64,000 bases of DNA from Pisaster brevispinus (taxonomy: Eukaryota; Echinodermata; Asteroidea; Forcipulatida; Asteriidae), in the NCBI GenBank assembly GCA_023634235.1, contig JAMKCF010000004.1, positions 27,536,527-27,600,526 on the forward strand, given 5' to 3'. Both the position numbers and the translations under genes were made by a program. How positions within the stretch are numbered: the stretch's first letter is position 1; each line of letters starts with the position of its first letter. The notes under the pieces were generated by a model. It ran no database searches, was not told the DNA's origin, and saw only the letters and a program-made list of their open reading frames with translations. This document shows, in pieces, positions 1 to 15,000 of the stretch.

Positions 1-82
1 AGTAACACAGCATCAGCCATTGTACAGCAAGTTATCTCAATCGTCATGGAGAGGGTACTGGCTGAAGATGATGCAAACGCAG
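1..82 (+). CDS. MON2: MON2 exon 1 of window (left edge cut)
   Basis: Reads in frame 1 from the first base ([18 protein letters not shown]), matching the end of the DCB part of MON2. Donor CAG|GTGATG leaves one base of a codon. Whether the exon begins left of the window cannot be seen. Confidence 0.85.
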
Positions 83-3000
83 GTGATGATTTCTGATTAA
101 TCTTATCAGGTCCTCCTTGTTCCGTTCTCCTCTTTAATGCCATAGAACACTGTACAGTGTTTTGCGTGCTTGACAGTTTCCTCTTTGTTTCTTCAAAAGA
201 AACTTCGAGAGTTTCCTCTTCTTTGTTTCTTTCAACACAAAAGTTTCTTGTCGGCGATATATTTAAACAAAGTAGGTTGGTAGCTCAGACAGAGCTGTGG
301 ATCAGAGACTGTGATGCGAAGACAAACATACATATCCGTGTGTGTACTGTTGCTTGGCAGTTGCTATTGGAAAACATTTAGCCCTACTACTGTCTGATCA
401 TTCAACATTATCCACTGTGGTTTTGAATGATTGATAAACTATGCCAGCCTGCAGTATAATGTAATTTAGTGACTGCATCTGCACAATACACGTACCTGGT
501 GGGTTCTGTGCACAGTTGTACCTCCGAACACAACCTGTTGTGGTTGAATGGTTTGAAATGGTTGGTCTAAGAGTAGGAGGGTTAATGTAGTCATTCTGTC
601 TCATCCTAGATGGAGCCGAATCTGACGTTGATTTAGAGAAGTTGAAATCCAGCACTACAAGCAGTAAGGCAGCACCTAAATCACTCCGGCCATGTGCAAC
701 AGATGCTTACCTACTCTTTCAGGTATGACAGGAAATGCACAAACAATTCTTTTCAATTTATTCCTGATCAGTTGGTTTCCTGCTCCAGTGTTTGTCATCT
801 GTTTCATAAATTTGTAGACCAGACAATACGTCCAAGTTTAAATACCATTCATTATGTCATTAATCAAAGAGCAGAGCATAGTGTCACAACTTGAGGGAGG
901 CTTGCATCAAGGCCAGTGTCTTTCAAGCAGGTTGAAAAGCTCATGGTCCATGCAATGTGTCATTGGGTAAAACCACACAATTTGGCAAAGTTTTCTACAA
1001 TAAGCGAAAGCGGAATTATTCAAACTTGACCACAAATATTTTCTACTCCTGGCACGATACTCGCATAATCTTGTTTGTAATCTAAACCCATGTGAAACCT
1101 TAACATGTAGAAATGCTCACATAGCATGTCAACCAAATTGAAAACAAGTCCTATTTAACGACAACGAAGCAACAAAACCCGGAAGGAAATTAACATTGGA
1201 AAGCAGGGTACTGAGCAATGATTAATGCACTGCTGATGAATCTATACAAGAAAGAATTAAAAGGAGAATATTTAATCATGGAGCTCTTTGGAGCTCTGGC
1301 AACTTGACCTATTGCATTGCTAGATAGACAATACTAAAAAATACTACAAAATATTGCATCTGATGAAGTAGTTGTTGCTACGAAAGCTCATGCAGTTTTT
1401 TATGTAATTAGTAAGTCTTTAAGTGCTACCACTACCTTCATTGCTAGATAGAGATAAACATGATGATGTCACGCTAACATTTGCAAAGCTATCTGAAAAT
1501 CACTAATCCATAGAGAAAGCTTGATGGAGATTACACCTCAGTGCTGCCACAAAAACAGTACCGTTCAGATCACACCATCTTGTGAGTTGTTTTGACACAT
1601 TTGAGGATTGTTCTCTCTGTGGACAGGATCTCTGCTATCTACTGAATGGTGACCATCCGTACTGGCTGTCTGGCATGACAGAGATGACTAGGACATTTGG
1701 TCTGGAGCTCCTGGAGTCAGTTCTGAACAGTTTTCCCCAGATATTCCTGAGGGTGAGTAACTCATTCAGACCACTACGCTCAGGGCTTCCACATCCTCAA
1801 CCACTCCAAGTTTGCCTACATCAGGCCTGATACTCCTCCTACTTTAATCCGATTTGTAATATTTTCCCCTCAGAAAAACTTGTTAAATACCATGAAATGT
1901 CTATACAAGCCTATACCGTATGCATGTATAGGTCAGCCCTTGTACTCAATCAAATTATCCTACATTTTTCTAAGGGCATCATATTATGCCTGCCCTGGTG
2001 TACATTCACCTCAGGGTTTTGCTTGAATTAAATACATTTTGTTACTGCACCCCATGTTTGTCATGTAAACATAGAATCTACAGTTCTAAAACAAAAGCAT
2101 GTACTTCTGTTTCTTAATCATTTTCCTGACATTTTTCCTGAAAATAACGGAGCAAAAACTGAAGATTAGCAATGTCTGGATATATGGTGATGATTGTACA
2201 GAAATTAATGATCTCTAAAGGGTTAAGTATGTATTGACTTGAAGTAAGTAGATGGATTAATTTAACTTCAATCTTAATCTTTGCAGCATAAGGAGTTTAG
2301 TTTCCTCTTGAAGGAGCGTGTGTGCCCTCTAGTGATCAAACTCTTCTCACCCAGTATTAAGCATCGTCAGGGTATAGTAGCTCCCTCACCTCCAACCAGT
2401 CCCGAGAAACCCTCATTTCCTATCAGTATGCGACTGCTTAGGGTGGTCTCAGTGCTCATTAACAAGTACTACACATTATTGGTAAGTAATCAGCCTCACT
2501 ACCATGGGCAGGGCACCGTATCGCTCTCTCGTCGCTAACCCCTGGTAGGGTCACCCTAAACTGTATACACTTAGACATGTCACAAGATCAAAGAAGAATA
2601 AGAGGGGACCAGTTGCTCTATGATATAAACAAACTTGCTCCAAGTAAACACTTTTATAAAATCGGGCAATTTAATTTCTCAGTTTCAGACATGTAGACGG
2701 TTGTGATAACATGTTTTTATTTCTGTGTACAGGTGACAGAGTGTGAGATATTTCTGTCTCTGCTCGTCAAGTTTATGGAGAGTGACAAGTGTATGTGGCA
2801 GCGTATCCTAGCACTAGAGGTCATGTACAAGCTATGCTCTCAACCTAAACTACTCAGGTTAGTATCCTAGCACTAGAGGTCATGTACAAGCTATGCTCTC
2901 AAGCTAAACTACTCGGGTTAGTATCCTAGCACTAGAGGTCATGTACAAGCTATGCTCTCAACCTAAACTACTCAGGTTAGTATCCTAGCACTAGAGGTCA

Positions 3001-6000
3001 TGTACAAGCTATGCTCTCAAGCTAAACTACTCAGGTTAGTATCCTAGCACTAGAGGTCATGTACAAGCTATGCTCTCAAGCTAAACTACTCAGGTTAGTA
3101 TCCTAGCACTAGAGGTCATGTACAAGCTATGCTCTCAAGCTAAACTACTCGGGTTAGTATCCTAGCACTAGAGGTCATGTACAAGCTATGCTCTCAAGCT
3201 AAACTACTCGGGTTAGTATCCTAGCACTAGAGGTCATGTACAAGCTATGCTCTCAACCTAAACTACTCAGGTTAGTATCCTAGCACTATTGGTCATGTTT
3301 AGCATCACTGTATTCTTGTCAATACCTATACGGTGCCTCTGCAAACATTACTAGCCATGTAGCTCCATCATGTCAAACTCTACTCCTCTGAAGCTTTTAA
3401 TTTTTGTTTTTTATCTTGTGAACATTGGCTGTCTTTCCATTATCAACCTTACTGTCTGACCATCCCAGTATTGTATGATAGTTGCAATATACCAACCTGC
3501 AATATGATATGGGAGACACAATGCAATGATAGGCATTGTTTGAAGTTGATCGCCATACACAACCTTTGTGGTTGAATGGTTTTAAATGATTGCTCAGCTC
3601 ACTGGAAATGTTTATGGGAGTAGGAGTGTTAAAACTGGAGTAAACTGAATTGTGTATTGCTTTGTTATCTTGCGTTTTTGCAGGTGTTTTTGCCAGAGTT
3701 ACGACATGAAGCCTCATTCAACAAAGATCTTTGCTAATATTGTCAACGCTCTTGGCTCATTCATCCAATCCCTGTTTGTTAACCCAGTGGTGGAGAGACA
3801 GTCATCTCTTTCATGTAAGCATTTATGCAAACTATCTAGTCATGGGGACTGAACGTCCAAAACTGTAGACTGGGAAAGTACATGCAGTTCTGTAGTCAAG
3901 ACCTGAAGGTACCAGACAAGACTGAAACCTGACGGTTAAAGATGAGACTGAGACCATAAAGCTTGAGACTGAGACCAAGACCTGAAGGGTCACAATTTAT
4001 TACATGGTTACTAACATTACATTATGACCCAAAAGTCAGAGATTGACCATAAAGTTTATTCCGGTGCCAATCCCCCAGAGAAATATTCTTCACTGAAATG
4101 CTATCAATTAAGTCATTGAACATGCATAGAATTCTTGACAACACAATCTTTAAAGTTTGTTGTTTTCACTAAAATGTGATGAACTATGAGATGCGATTTT
4201 TATAGGTGGGTTGTATGATTGGTGTATTGCAAACTCAAGGATGGGAATGAATTTACTCTCTCAAAAACTACTGATGTGTTGTTACTGTAGGTTTAATTTA
4301 ATGTGGTAAATGTTTGTTTGTTTTTGAAGCTGATAAACAAGGCAAAGAGATGGGCAGTACCTCATCCATGCAAGCTGGCAATAATTTAGGCGGTAGCAGT
4401 GTAACCCCCCACACGGCATTCTCATACAAAGGAGTCTGGATACCACTTCTACCTGTTTCATACTCCAAACCAGTCTTGTAAGTTCTTTGTAGACAGCGAG
4501 TCTTATGCATATTCAAACACTAGTACCTGTTAAAAAGCGATTTGTTTCCTTCAAACATTAAAGGAGTGTATGTTGGAACCTGAGGTTCACAAAAAGTGTT
4601 TAAATATGCGTTAGTTTTACACAGTATTATGATGTTTCCTCGAGTTAGATTTTTGTGTTTTTGAAACTAAGTACAGAATAGAAACTTATATTTAAAAAAA
4701 CACAAAGGATCTAATGTTCAGAAGGATTCCTACTGGAATCACTATATTTTACAACAAATAACATTCATTTTTACGTAGCGGGTCACATTTTGTAACAACA
4801 TCAAGTATGGGGTGGCGATAAAGAAAAGGCATAGCTACATGATGCATACAGACTTGAATAAAAAGAAATGTGCAATTCTTATACAGCACTTAATCACACT
4901 GGACAAGCAATGCAAAGCGCTTATTAAATTGTTGACAGTTACGCACAGGTATTTTTGAACTAAGAAACTTATTTTTATAGCACCTTATAAGGGTTTGCAA
5001 GGTGATGAAGTGCAATAGGCTGCAGCCAACCATACCAGAAACACTGAGGCCAGACCCCCTTCTCTTAACGATAAGTGTAGAGGGTTCTTTTACATGCATT
5101 ACACGGAACCTACAGCTCATTGTCCCATGCTTATGGCTAAATGCCTATCTCAGGGACATTTGTGGGATGACCAGAACCTGACCTTACACTCTGACCGTCT
5201 AACATTTAAAGTAACCTTTAAACTTCATATAAAATACAAACAATAGCTCTGACAGTATAGCTCTGAAAGGAAAGCATTTTACTCAGTTTCCCTCATTTCA
5301 TTCCCTTAGTCTTGAGATGTTAGATAAAGCTGATGCACCGTCGATACCAGAGGGCTATGCCATCTCAGTAGCCTTTGCAAGTCTCTTGGATGTGGTTAAA
5401 GGTGTGACGACTATCGTGACGCAAGAGATGGAAGGAGAGGAACGACGCTTGAGGAATCAGGCCAGGGACAGGGCTCTCCATGTTGTCAACTCAGAAACCA
5501 AGGAAAAGGAAACTACTGATGAGAAGGAGGAAGATGAAAACAGTTTCTTGTTGCAGGTTGATGAAGGTATAAGAAAAGGCATTTTTTCCTCACTGTAAAC
5601 CACTGATGAAAGTTTAATAATACTAATGCCGGAGTCTTATATAGCACACTTATCTACCAATAAGGTACTCAAACGCTGGGGAAAAAAAAAGTGAAACAAG
5701 CAGGTGAGGAATTTTTTAAAAAGGAATGATTATGTGAACCATCAAAGCGCCCACACAGGAAGCTCGGTAGTGCAATTAAGTTGCTGCAAATCAGACCATA
5801 AACACAGGGACAAGCCCTTTCTCTTTCGTGATTAGTATTCTGGGTTCTGTTGCGTGTGTAACACAAAACACCAGACCTACAGCTTTACGTCCCATCTGAA
5901 GGATGAAGCAAATATGGTTAAGTACCTTGCTCAAGGACACATGTGCCATGGCTGGGATTTGAACCCACACTCTGCTGCCAAGAAGACAAGGCACACTACA

Positions 6001-9000
6001 CCGCTCGGCCACAACAATCCCTTTACCTCGTGGCTGAAATGCTGTATGATTATACAACCCTAGACTACACCCACCCATAACAAATTGGTCAGAGTGCCAT
6101 TAGGTTTAGTAGTCGACACCATGTGAACAAGGTCTTGGAAATTTACCAGTCTGACTCAAGTTAAAGAAACTGTTGAAGACTAAACTCTATAGAGACGACC
6201 ACAGCATACTGATCAAAAACTCACAGAGAGACTTTTACGTACATGTTGTCTCCGTAAACCTCACTAGATCTTTAGAGCCCATCAGGTTTTTTCTGCTCTG
6301 TTGTTTCACACCTTGATCTTTTCAATTGACTGAGTGATTCCTTTTCCCTTGAAGGTCTTCGTCAGCTATGGGAGGAGATAGTGAATTCATCTTGGTGTGG
6401 TGTCCTTGCAGCTCTAACACTTCTCCTTGATGCATGGTAATCAACATCAACTAATCAAAATATACAAAGTTGCTTTTCATATTCCAGTAGCTTGTTTCGT
6501 TAGGTAGGAATGGTACATGCTTCCATGCATTTTAGTCAAATTACAGCATAGGCAGCTGTTTTATCTTATTTGTAGTTTGCTGGATGAGTGGGTACTAGAT
6601 TTCATCATTGTTTCTACAGTGCATTATCAGGATCAATCTTTTGAACTGTTTTCCAACCAAAAAGGAAACTAAACTATTCCACTCACATTGATAGATTAAC
6701 AAACACACAAAGTAAGCATTGCTTTACTTCAACCAGCATTATGTTTTTGCAAATGTTAAAAGATCGGATCAAAACTGAACAAAAACAAGATTTAAATATT
6801 TTGTTCTTTCTGTTCTGTACTGAAAAAACTTCATTTTTGCAATGTTCCGTTTGTCTAAAGACGTAAAACAGAAATTGTCTGATAACTGTTACTTTTACTT
6901 CATCCTCGAAAAGGATCAGATATTTTGATTTTTTTTTTCAGTCCAGTTTTGTGTTTGAGTTCTCAATTTTTGAGTTCCAGTCCTCAGCGTGAGTCATTTG
7001 GGTCAAGTCCCAGTCTGAGCCATAAAGGTTGAGTCTGAGTTTGAGTCACAAAGTTCAAGTCACAAGTTGTTTAAGTTTAAAAACAAATTTGACCTGTTTT
7101 GCTTTTTATTAAGTCTCCCTAATAAAGACTAGAAGGAGGCTGGTTGAATTGTTAACGAAAACCTGAAACTCACAACTCTTTGAACAATTAGTCATCATGC
7201 AAAAGGGAAATTTCACAAGTCACTATTTTCACTAATTGTACAAAATTAACAGTTTAAATAACGGCATAATGGTTTTTCTGTTGAGTCCTTAGTCACAAGC
7301 ATCGAGTCCAGGTTACAAGTGACTTGGAACTGGGACTCCGTAGTTGTGACGCCAAATGTTCAAGTCTGTGACATTGACCTTTGTGACTTGAGTCCCGAGT
7401 CGGAGTCATCAACAATGTGACTCAATTGGGACTCGAGTCTGATTTCTAAAAAATGTGACTCAATTTGGACTGGAGTCCGAGTCATGAGTCATACTACACT
7501 GGATTTGGTATTAAGATTAATGATGCATTTTTACAGCGAGCCCTTTTGGAGTATGTACCTACGGTCTGCTATTGCTCATACAGACAGGTAAACCTGGGGT
7601 ATCAAGCAATTAGCACTCAACCACGAGGTTTTCAGGTTCCATGCTGCGGGGAATGTCATGGTTAAAACGTTCTCATGTCACCAACTTCATAAACATTACA
7701 ATGTCATGGTAGTTTTGGCTCTTGCATGTTAACATGTTCACTTTGCAGTGAATTCTAAGTTACAATTAAGGTATTAGTTTAATGTAAAGATAGACTAGAG
7801 TCTAACAACCATATCTATAATTCACAGTATACAGATGAAGTTTAACATGTACAATTTGCAGTGAATTCTAAATTACAATTGGGGTGTTAATGTTTGGTTT
7901 TGTTAGGTTTCTAGTCATAAAACCAGAAAATAACCAGGTGCTATGAAGTGAAAGATGTGTGTAGCAAAATATTTGCCAAGTTGGTGGTAAAAGTGTTGGC
8001 ATACTTGCATCCCCAAGTGCAAGTCTGCTTTGCTGGAATCTCACTGTGGTGTTGTTTGAGTCAAAAAACATCTTCCCTGTCTGAGACAATTTTTCAAGGA
8101 AATGTCAATGGCATGATTGTAAAAGTTTGGGTTTTATTTTGGGTGGTTAGCCACGGGCAAGTTCAAGCACCTGTGACTGTGGTCGGCACTGGGATGGGAG
8201 ACTTTCTTGTAACAGCACAGTTTAGTATAATAGTCTGGGGGCATGTTAGTTTAGGCAATATGGACTATGGTCCACCCTTGGGTAGGAGACCACTTTATGG
8301 GTGGCTAGTTTTGGGGAAATGTTCAAGCTTTTTTGAATGTTCAGTAGTTGGACGGTAGACTATCCCTGGTATAGATGGCTAGTCTGAGGATGTTTAAGCA
8401 CCATGATAAATATAGTCGGTGATGAATAACTCACAAAGCTTTCCATACCAGGTTGTGTAATGCACACATTTATCTTTTGTAATGTTCATGCATTGAAATT
8501 CCATTTAATGCAAACGGCATAAGTTATCTTGGGTTTACTGAAACACAAAAATTACCTTGGTGTTAAATTGTTTTTTCTTACATCATGGTGGTCCAACCGC
8601 ATTCTCATATATTACTCATTTTATATCTAAAAGTTCTTTCTTATTTAGAATTGCATGAGTTCATCAACTGTCTCCCCAACAATTTCTTCTTTTCACGTAT
8701 AAATCTACCAAGGTAGCGCAAACAAAATAATACAATTTTTATTTGATTAGAAGCACAGAGGTCTTCATTTTGACATTTTTGGTTTACACTGTTTGGGGTG
8801 GGCTACTAGTGACTAAAGATATAAACATCTGATAGTTCCAATTTACCTGTAGAATGGTGTGACCATCTTGATTCCTCCTGTACACAGTTTGCCCCATGAA
8901 AAGTCCAGAAAAAGAAAAAAAACTTGTCCTTTCTTATTGAGGTAGAGTGGCTGAAAGTCCATCACTGTAACACCCACAAACTTCAAGGGATTTTATGTCG

Positions 9001-12000
9001 AGACTAAAAGGAAACTGCTACCAAGTTTACAGAGTACAGCCACGCCCAGCTGTTCTAAACCAGATCCTCACCAAAAACTGTAATTTCTAATGATTGAAGT
9101 GGAAAGCGTTGATATAAACCAACTCTGTTTTCTTTCACTCCATCCAGCATGGAGGAATCAGCCACTGAATCCATCTTGAAGTCGCAGGAGTTATACGCAA
9201 GCTTGTGCGGTAAGCTGGGCCTTACAGTGCCTAGAGATGCCTTCGTGACATCTCTGTGTAAGGCCTCCTTACCTCCTCACTACGCACTTACTGTACTGAA
9301 TATCGCCGCACCACAGACACCATCTAACCAACCAAGAGGTATGTTTGAACTCACGGCTACGGCTGTTGCTAAGGGTGTTACCAAGGGCGGCCTATACTTC
9401 AATGCAAGATGACAAGGTGACCAAGCCGCAGCCGGCAATTCAGAAATGGCTTAATAGACGCATTGCTGCTGCTACCTTGTCTTGTTCCCTTTTTGTGTAA
9501 CGGCCAAAACTAATGCAGATTTTCATTTTACCAAAAAGGGGTCTGACCATTGTTTTCTCCTCAATCGTCAACTAACTTGGTTTACCATAAGAAAAACTAT
9601 AACTTGTAAACCTGCGGGTACAACCATGTATAAACTCTTTTGGGAGGAGTATTGGCTCTGAAAGGAACCGATGTGGTCTCATTTCCAACGGTATACTCTG
9701 CTGCGGGTTCTTAATGGGAGGAGAGAGTTCCAGGATTATTTAGTGTATGCTCTAGGACCATTTAGTGTATGCTCCTGGACCAGGGAGAATAGAACCAGTT
9801 CCAGGTTTTTCATAAATCTCTTGGCCCTGGGTCTGAGGTTGAAATATTCCTCTGGTATGAAAAATAATTGGAGAAAAGACAAAGAAAAACCCTAAAATGG
9901 GGAAAAGTCTAGTAACGAAGTGGAGTGAATGAACTTGAGTAGACTTGGTAGACCAATGCACTCCAAACTACACTGTGAAGAGAAGAACTTGCATTTGAGT
10001 ATATGTTTGAAAAGATAGGCACGGTGTGAATACTGCAGCAAGTTTTTGTACACAGACGGGATTCAAACCAGGGTCCACAGAGTTAAGAGAGAGGGAAAGA
10101 TGCCACTAGCCAAACCCAAAGATTTAGCTCCCTAACCATCTTTGACAATTTCTCTTCCTTGTAGGTCATATGCGTTCACACAGTCGTGATAACTTCCTTC
10201 AAAGTGGCCCGGGATCTGAAGGTGGATCCAGCGAAACAGACGGCAGGAATCAGGTCGTAGCGGTAGGCACCCCCCTAGCAACAGTGGTTGGTACACAGCA
10301 AGGACCAGTTATGGTAAGGGTTACTGCAGTAAAATGCACTAAAAAAAAATCGAAATTCTGGGTTGATCACAGCTTTTACAGTGAAGATTTGCATTAATGA
10401 AGTATTTGTTATTACATTGTAATATGTTTTCTTTACTTTTATGGTTTATACAAAGGACAGATCCATTTAGCTGTGTCACTGTAGAGAATTAGCCAATCTC
10501 AACTACAACGACTGAAAGTCTGACATGTTGGAGTTGGTGTCATATTTTGTACAGTAAAACATGTTTTAGCTGTAAGGATAGGGTTCATTAGTAACATGTT
10601 GAATCAGTCATTTAGTCGTCCTCAAACAGCGTTAAGTAGGTTTAATGGTTCCTGAGCTGCTAGATTGCTGTCTAGCATGATTCTCTGTCCATAACAAGCC
10701 CTAGTTGTAACCAAACGATGGTGATGATGTTTTTCCCTGTGAATACACAACCAACCAGTTTTTCAATCTCTTCAACTGTTCCTCTTGCAGCTAACGGCCA
10801 AGAACATCCAGTGCATGCGTGCCATCTTGAGCCTAGCTCATTGCCATGGTTCCATCCTGGGCACTGCCTGGCATCTGGTCCTCACCACCCTACAGCATCT
10901 GGTCTGGATCCTTGGTCTTAAGCCAGCCACTGGAGGTAGCTTGAAGGTAGGCAGTGCAGCTGAGGCTCCCAACACGGTCATCACGACAGCCGTCATGGCA
11001 GAGCTGCCTGTACTATCTGCGATGTTGTCGCGTCTGTTTGAGAGCTCACAGTACTTGGATGATGTGGCTCTGCACCATCTGATAGATGCATTGTGTAAAC
11101 TGTCTACTGAAGCAATGGACATGGCCTTCTCTAATAGGGTAAGGAAGACTGTGTAGATTTCAGAAGTGAACAAAAAGTGGCATCTTGTTTTGTCTTTGTG
11201 ATCCTAACAGTTCTATTATTGGTGAATCGCTGAGGGGCTTAGTGAGGTACCATTCCTATGCAATCACATTCCTGAAATCAATATTTCTGAATCCTGTTAT
11301 TGAATCAATACATCACGCACAATGGTATCAGTTGAACTCACACGGTTTTGCTACTTCCAGCTCAAAATCTGCCATATGTTTGAGTGTAGTAATAATTATA
11401 TCTTAAATCTCTCATGCCATCCTTCCAGGGCATTTTTTTTTGGAGAAAAACTAGCTTATTGGATTTGAAATATGCTTCTCATGATGTCCTGGAGCAAGTC
11501 GTCATGGAATTGCAGAACACTTACAAACTGGATCAGTCATTTTTACAAATCTGTAAACTGTTTCCATTGCTTTTTCTGAAGGAACCCTCATTGTTTGCGG
11601 TCGCCAAACTGCTTGAGACTGGCTTGGTGAACATGTCAAGAATGGAGGTGTTATGGCGCCCTGTGACGGCTCACCTTCTTGAGGTGTGTAGTCACCCTCA
11701 TGTGAGGATGAGAGGGTGGGGTGCTGAGGCAGTCACGGCATTAGTCAAGGCATCGCTGGGCTTCAAACATGAACCTCCTGTCCATCAGAACCTGGTGAGT
11801 CAATAAGAAGTCACTGCTTCCTCACAAAACATTCTAGTTCAAATTTGTAGTGACTTCCCATCTCACACGAGAGGCTTCGTACACTGGGCGGGTTTGTGTG
11901 TTTATCCTTGACAGTAAAGTGAGATCTGACATCGATGCAGTTTCAAACATTCGTCTCTTGTAAAAGCTGTTTTGGTTGATACTATATTTTCGCAGTTATG

Positions 12001-15000
12001 TTTAGAAAAGAAATTGTTTATGAAGAATTTAATTTTTCTACTTTGGATATATTTTGATTATTAAGTTTCTGTATCAAATAAAGTCAAATTCAATTTTTGG
12101 AACAAGAAGGAGTTTTCTGTTCTTGTAGATGGGCTCAGCTGAGGCCCTTCATGCCATCAATTTCAACTCCAGTCTTACTTTTATTTCCATACTCAAATCA
12201 AAATACCTTATTAGTTGTTATCAACACAATTGTAAGGACAGAAGGGCATATGTAGGCAGTAATTTTTATGTAAACAGAAATAATAAAATATTAATGAACA
12301 AAGCAAAGCCTTCAACAGGGCAAACCAGGACTGTTAATAATGAAAACAAAAAACCTGAAGGAAATGAGTATGGAGGCTGTTCAAATAAGCAGAGACTTGT
12401 AGGGAACAGCCTTGGGCTTAGAAAAAACACAGACAAAACAAGTAGTCAAGGGGAAAAAACTGCCAATAATGAGATATAGTAATAAAGCCAAATATTGAAA
12501 TATTTCTTAAAAGAGTTATGTGTCACTCAATCATCATTTACTTAAATAACATCATGGGTTGGAAATGGCAGTAAGTACGTATGCAAATTAATTCAGAGCT
12601 CAGTAACGGCGGCACATGATTGGTCTAGACTTTCAGAATGCGATGTTACTGGGTTGTTTTTCATTGTCCCCTGTCAGAGACTCCAGGCACTGTTGTTGGG
12701 TCCACTCCAGGAGCTATCATCCATTCCCCATGCAGATATCAGACAGAAGCAATTGGAATGTGTCCACCAGTTACTGTCTAGTAATGGTGAGACCATGGTC
12801 CATGGATGGCCCCTGGTGTTAGGTGTGATTGGTGCTGTCACAGAAGATCAAGGGTAAGGGAGGGTTTGTTGAAATAGAAGATTGCAGCAAGGTATGACAT
12901 TCAGCACTCACTGTTGTCACAACGTTTCTCAAGAGACAATTTGGCCCATGTAGCAACAAACCTCATGATTTGAGAAAATCATATTTGAAGTTGAACTAGT
13001 CAACATAGATATTTAAATCAAACAAAAAAGTTGCAATATTTGTATATATCTGTGGAAAAATTTACAGAAAATATACTAGAAGATTATGTTTTCAAATGAA
13101 CCATTCGTGTGGCTTAAGACTTGAACAGAAAGTGTACTATTCCAGTGGGGGTAATTTAAACTTTCAAATTACTTAAATGTTTGCAAAAGTTGTTCATGGC
13201 ATGACGTTTTGACACAAGCAGAGTTTTTTATGTTGCTGTATCCCAGGGTGATCCTCCTTACTGCCCTTCTCTTTCGGTGTTTTTTTAATTGTTTTTTATA
13301 CACTATTATACTTGTTTGTATTCGTGTGTTGTGTTGTCATTTAGCCTTTGAGAAAGACTCTCTTAGGGTCAAAACTATTTTTTGCCTTTTACCACAGGTC
13401 ATTTTGGTTGGTAAGCAGTTTGCAACATCCAATTCTAGGTGTTTTATTTCATTTACTGAAGGTTTTGAACGATTTATATTTTTCGTTCTACACCTTAGGG
13501 AAAGTCTAATCAGGACGGCCTTCCAGAGCTTGCAATTAGTAGTCACCGACTTCCTTCCCATCATGCCTTGTTACTGCCTTCAAATCAGTGTTACGACAGC
13601 AGCCAAGTTTGGTCTTCAGCAAGAGGAGCTGAACATCAGCCTGACTGCTGTGGGACTCCTAGTAAGTTCATTTTGTTGTTATATCTTTCTGGTAATGAAA
13701 CACTAAGGGACCCTCAAAAGTGATTAACACTGTGACCCATAGGCCTCTCCGGGGTAAACTGTAGAGGGCACTCTTTATAGTGTATTGCATGTATTGGTAC
13801 TGGTGTAAAATTTATCAAGACTGGTTTTGTGAAATCTTGACATCTGGCTGAATTCCTCCACAGTGGAACATCTCAGACTACCTCTACCAGAATAGGGACA
13901 AGATACGCGAGGGTCTAGAGAAGGAATCCCAAGACATTGAGGCTCAGCCGGAGGGTTGTGAGCAGCCAGTACCTCCCTTTGATGCCCTGTGGTTGACATT
14001 GTACTCCCGGCTAGCTGACCTTTGCGTTGACCCACGACCCGCTGTCAGAAAGAGTGCTGGTCAGACACTGTTCTCTACCATCAGTGCTCATGGGGCACTC
14101 CTGAAGCTATCAACCTGGCAGATTGTCCTGTGGCAGGTTGGTGACACGCATGAAAAATAGAGATTTAAATCTTCTTAATCTAATTAAGGTCCCATATTTT
14201 TCTATAATAGAGCTATCCATTTACCCCTGGGTGAAGAGAAGCAATTATAATTAAGTGTTTTGCTCAAGGAAACAATTGCTACAACTGGGATTCGAACCCA
14301 CACTCTGATGACTTGGCCGCCAGATATTGAGTGTGCTGCAAACCAAGGGACCCCCAAAAGGGACTAGCACTGTGACCGTAGGCCTGAAGGTACCTGTGTA
14401 GAGAAGATGATGAAGACATGGTTTTCTGATGTGGGAGGAAAACCCCAAATGGGGAAAACCCACACAATTAGGTAGCAACTGAAAACCTAATCCACTTGCA
14501 AGGCTCCAGTCCAGGATTCAAACTGGGTCCACAGAGATGACAGGCAGGGGGAAAAAACAACCTGAATGCTCCAAAATAGAATGTTCAATTATTCCTGAGG
14601 TTTCTTGTTCTCTTTTGTTTTTGTTACATCAGGTGCTCTTCCCATTACTAGACAAGGTGAAGAAGCTTTCAGGCACAGCGGGTCAGGATAAAGTAGAAGG
14701 TGTTGTGAGCGGTAACATTTTGATCCATCACTCCAGGGACACTGCTGAGAAGCAGTGGGCAGAAACCAAAGTGCTCACCCTGGCAGGGGTTGCCAGAGTC
14801 TTCAACACATGGAGGCATGCCCTACTTGCATTAGGTCAGCACTTGTATCATATGAAAGTGACAAATAAATTGATCATTTCTGAAGAGGGGAAAAGTGTTT
14901 TCCGATGATATCAAGGGGAAAGGAATTCAATTAACATACGCTGTTACTCATGTTGCATTCATTACAGAAATCATGCATGGGGGTTCTTGTATGATTTTCT

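Noticed and set aside
2803..3296. Regular direct repeats that could be mistaken for a CRISPR-like array
   Set aside because: The units are contiguous, without unique spacers, in an animal gene; a minisatellite.
7948..8358. 136-codon frame in MON2 intron 9
   Set aside because: No known motif, and no splice sites consistent with the flanking phases; chance ORF.
12129..12479. 116-codon frame in the MON2 intron after exon 13, preceded by a fair acceptor (TTCTTGTAG) and starting [12 protein letters not shown]
   Set aside because: The only plausible donor (12231) gives 103 nt, which would break the frame; exon 13 joins exon 14 directly in phase 0 and matches MON2. No support as a cassette exon.
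13209..13706. 165-codon frame apparently fusing intron sequence to MON2 exon 15
   Set aside because: The exon 15 frame simply happens to be open upstream into an inverted-repeat element; the acceptor at 13498 marks the true start.
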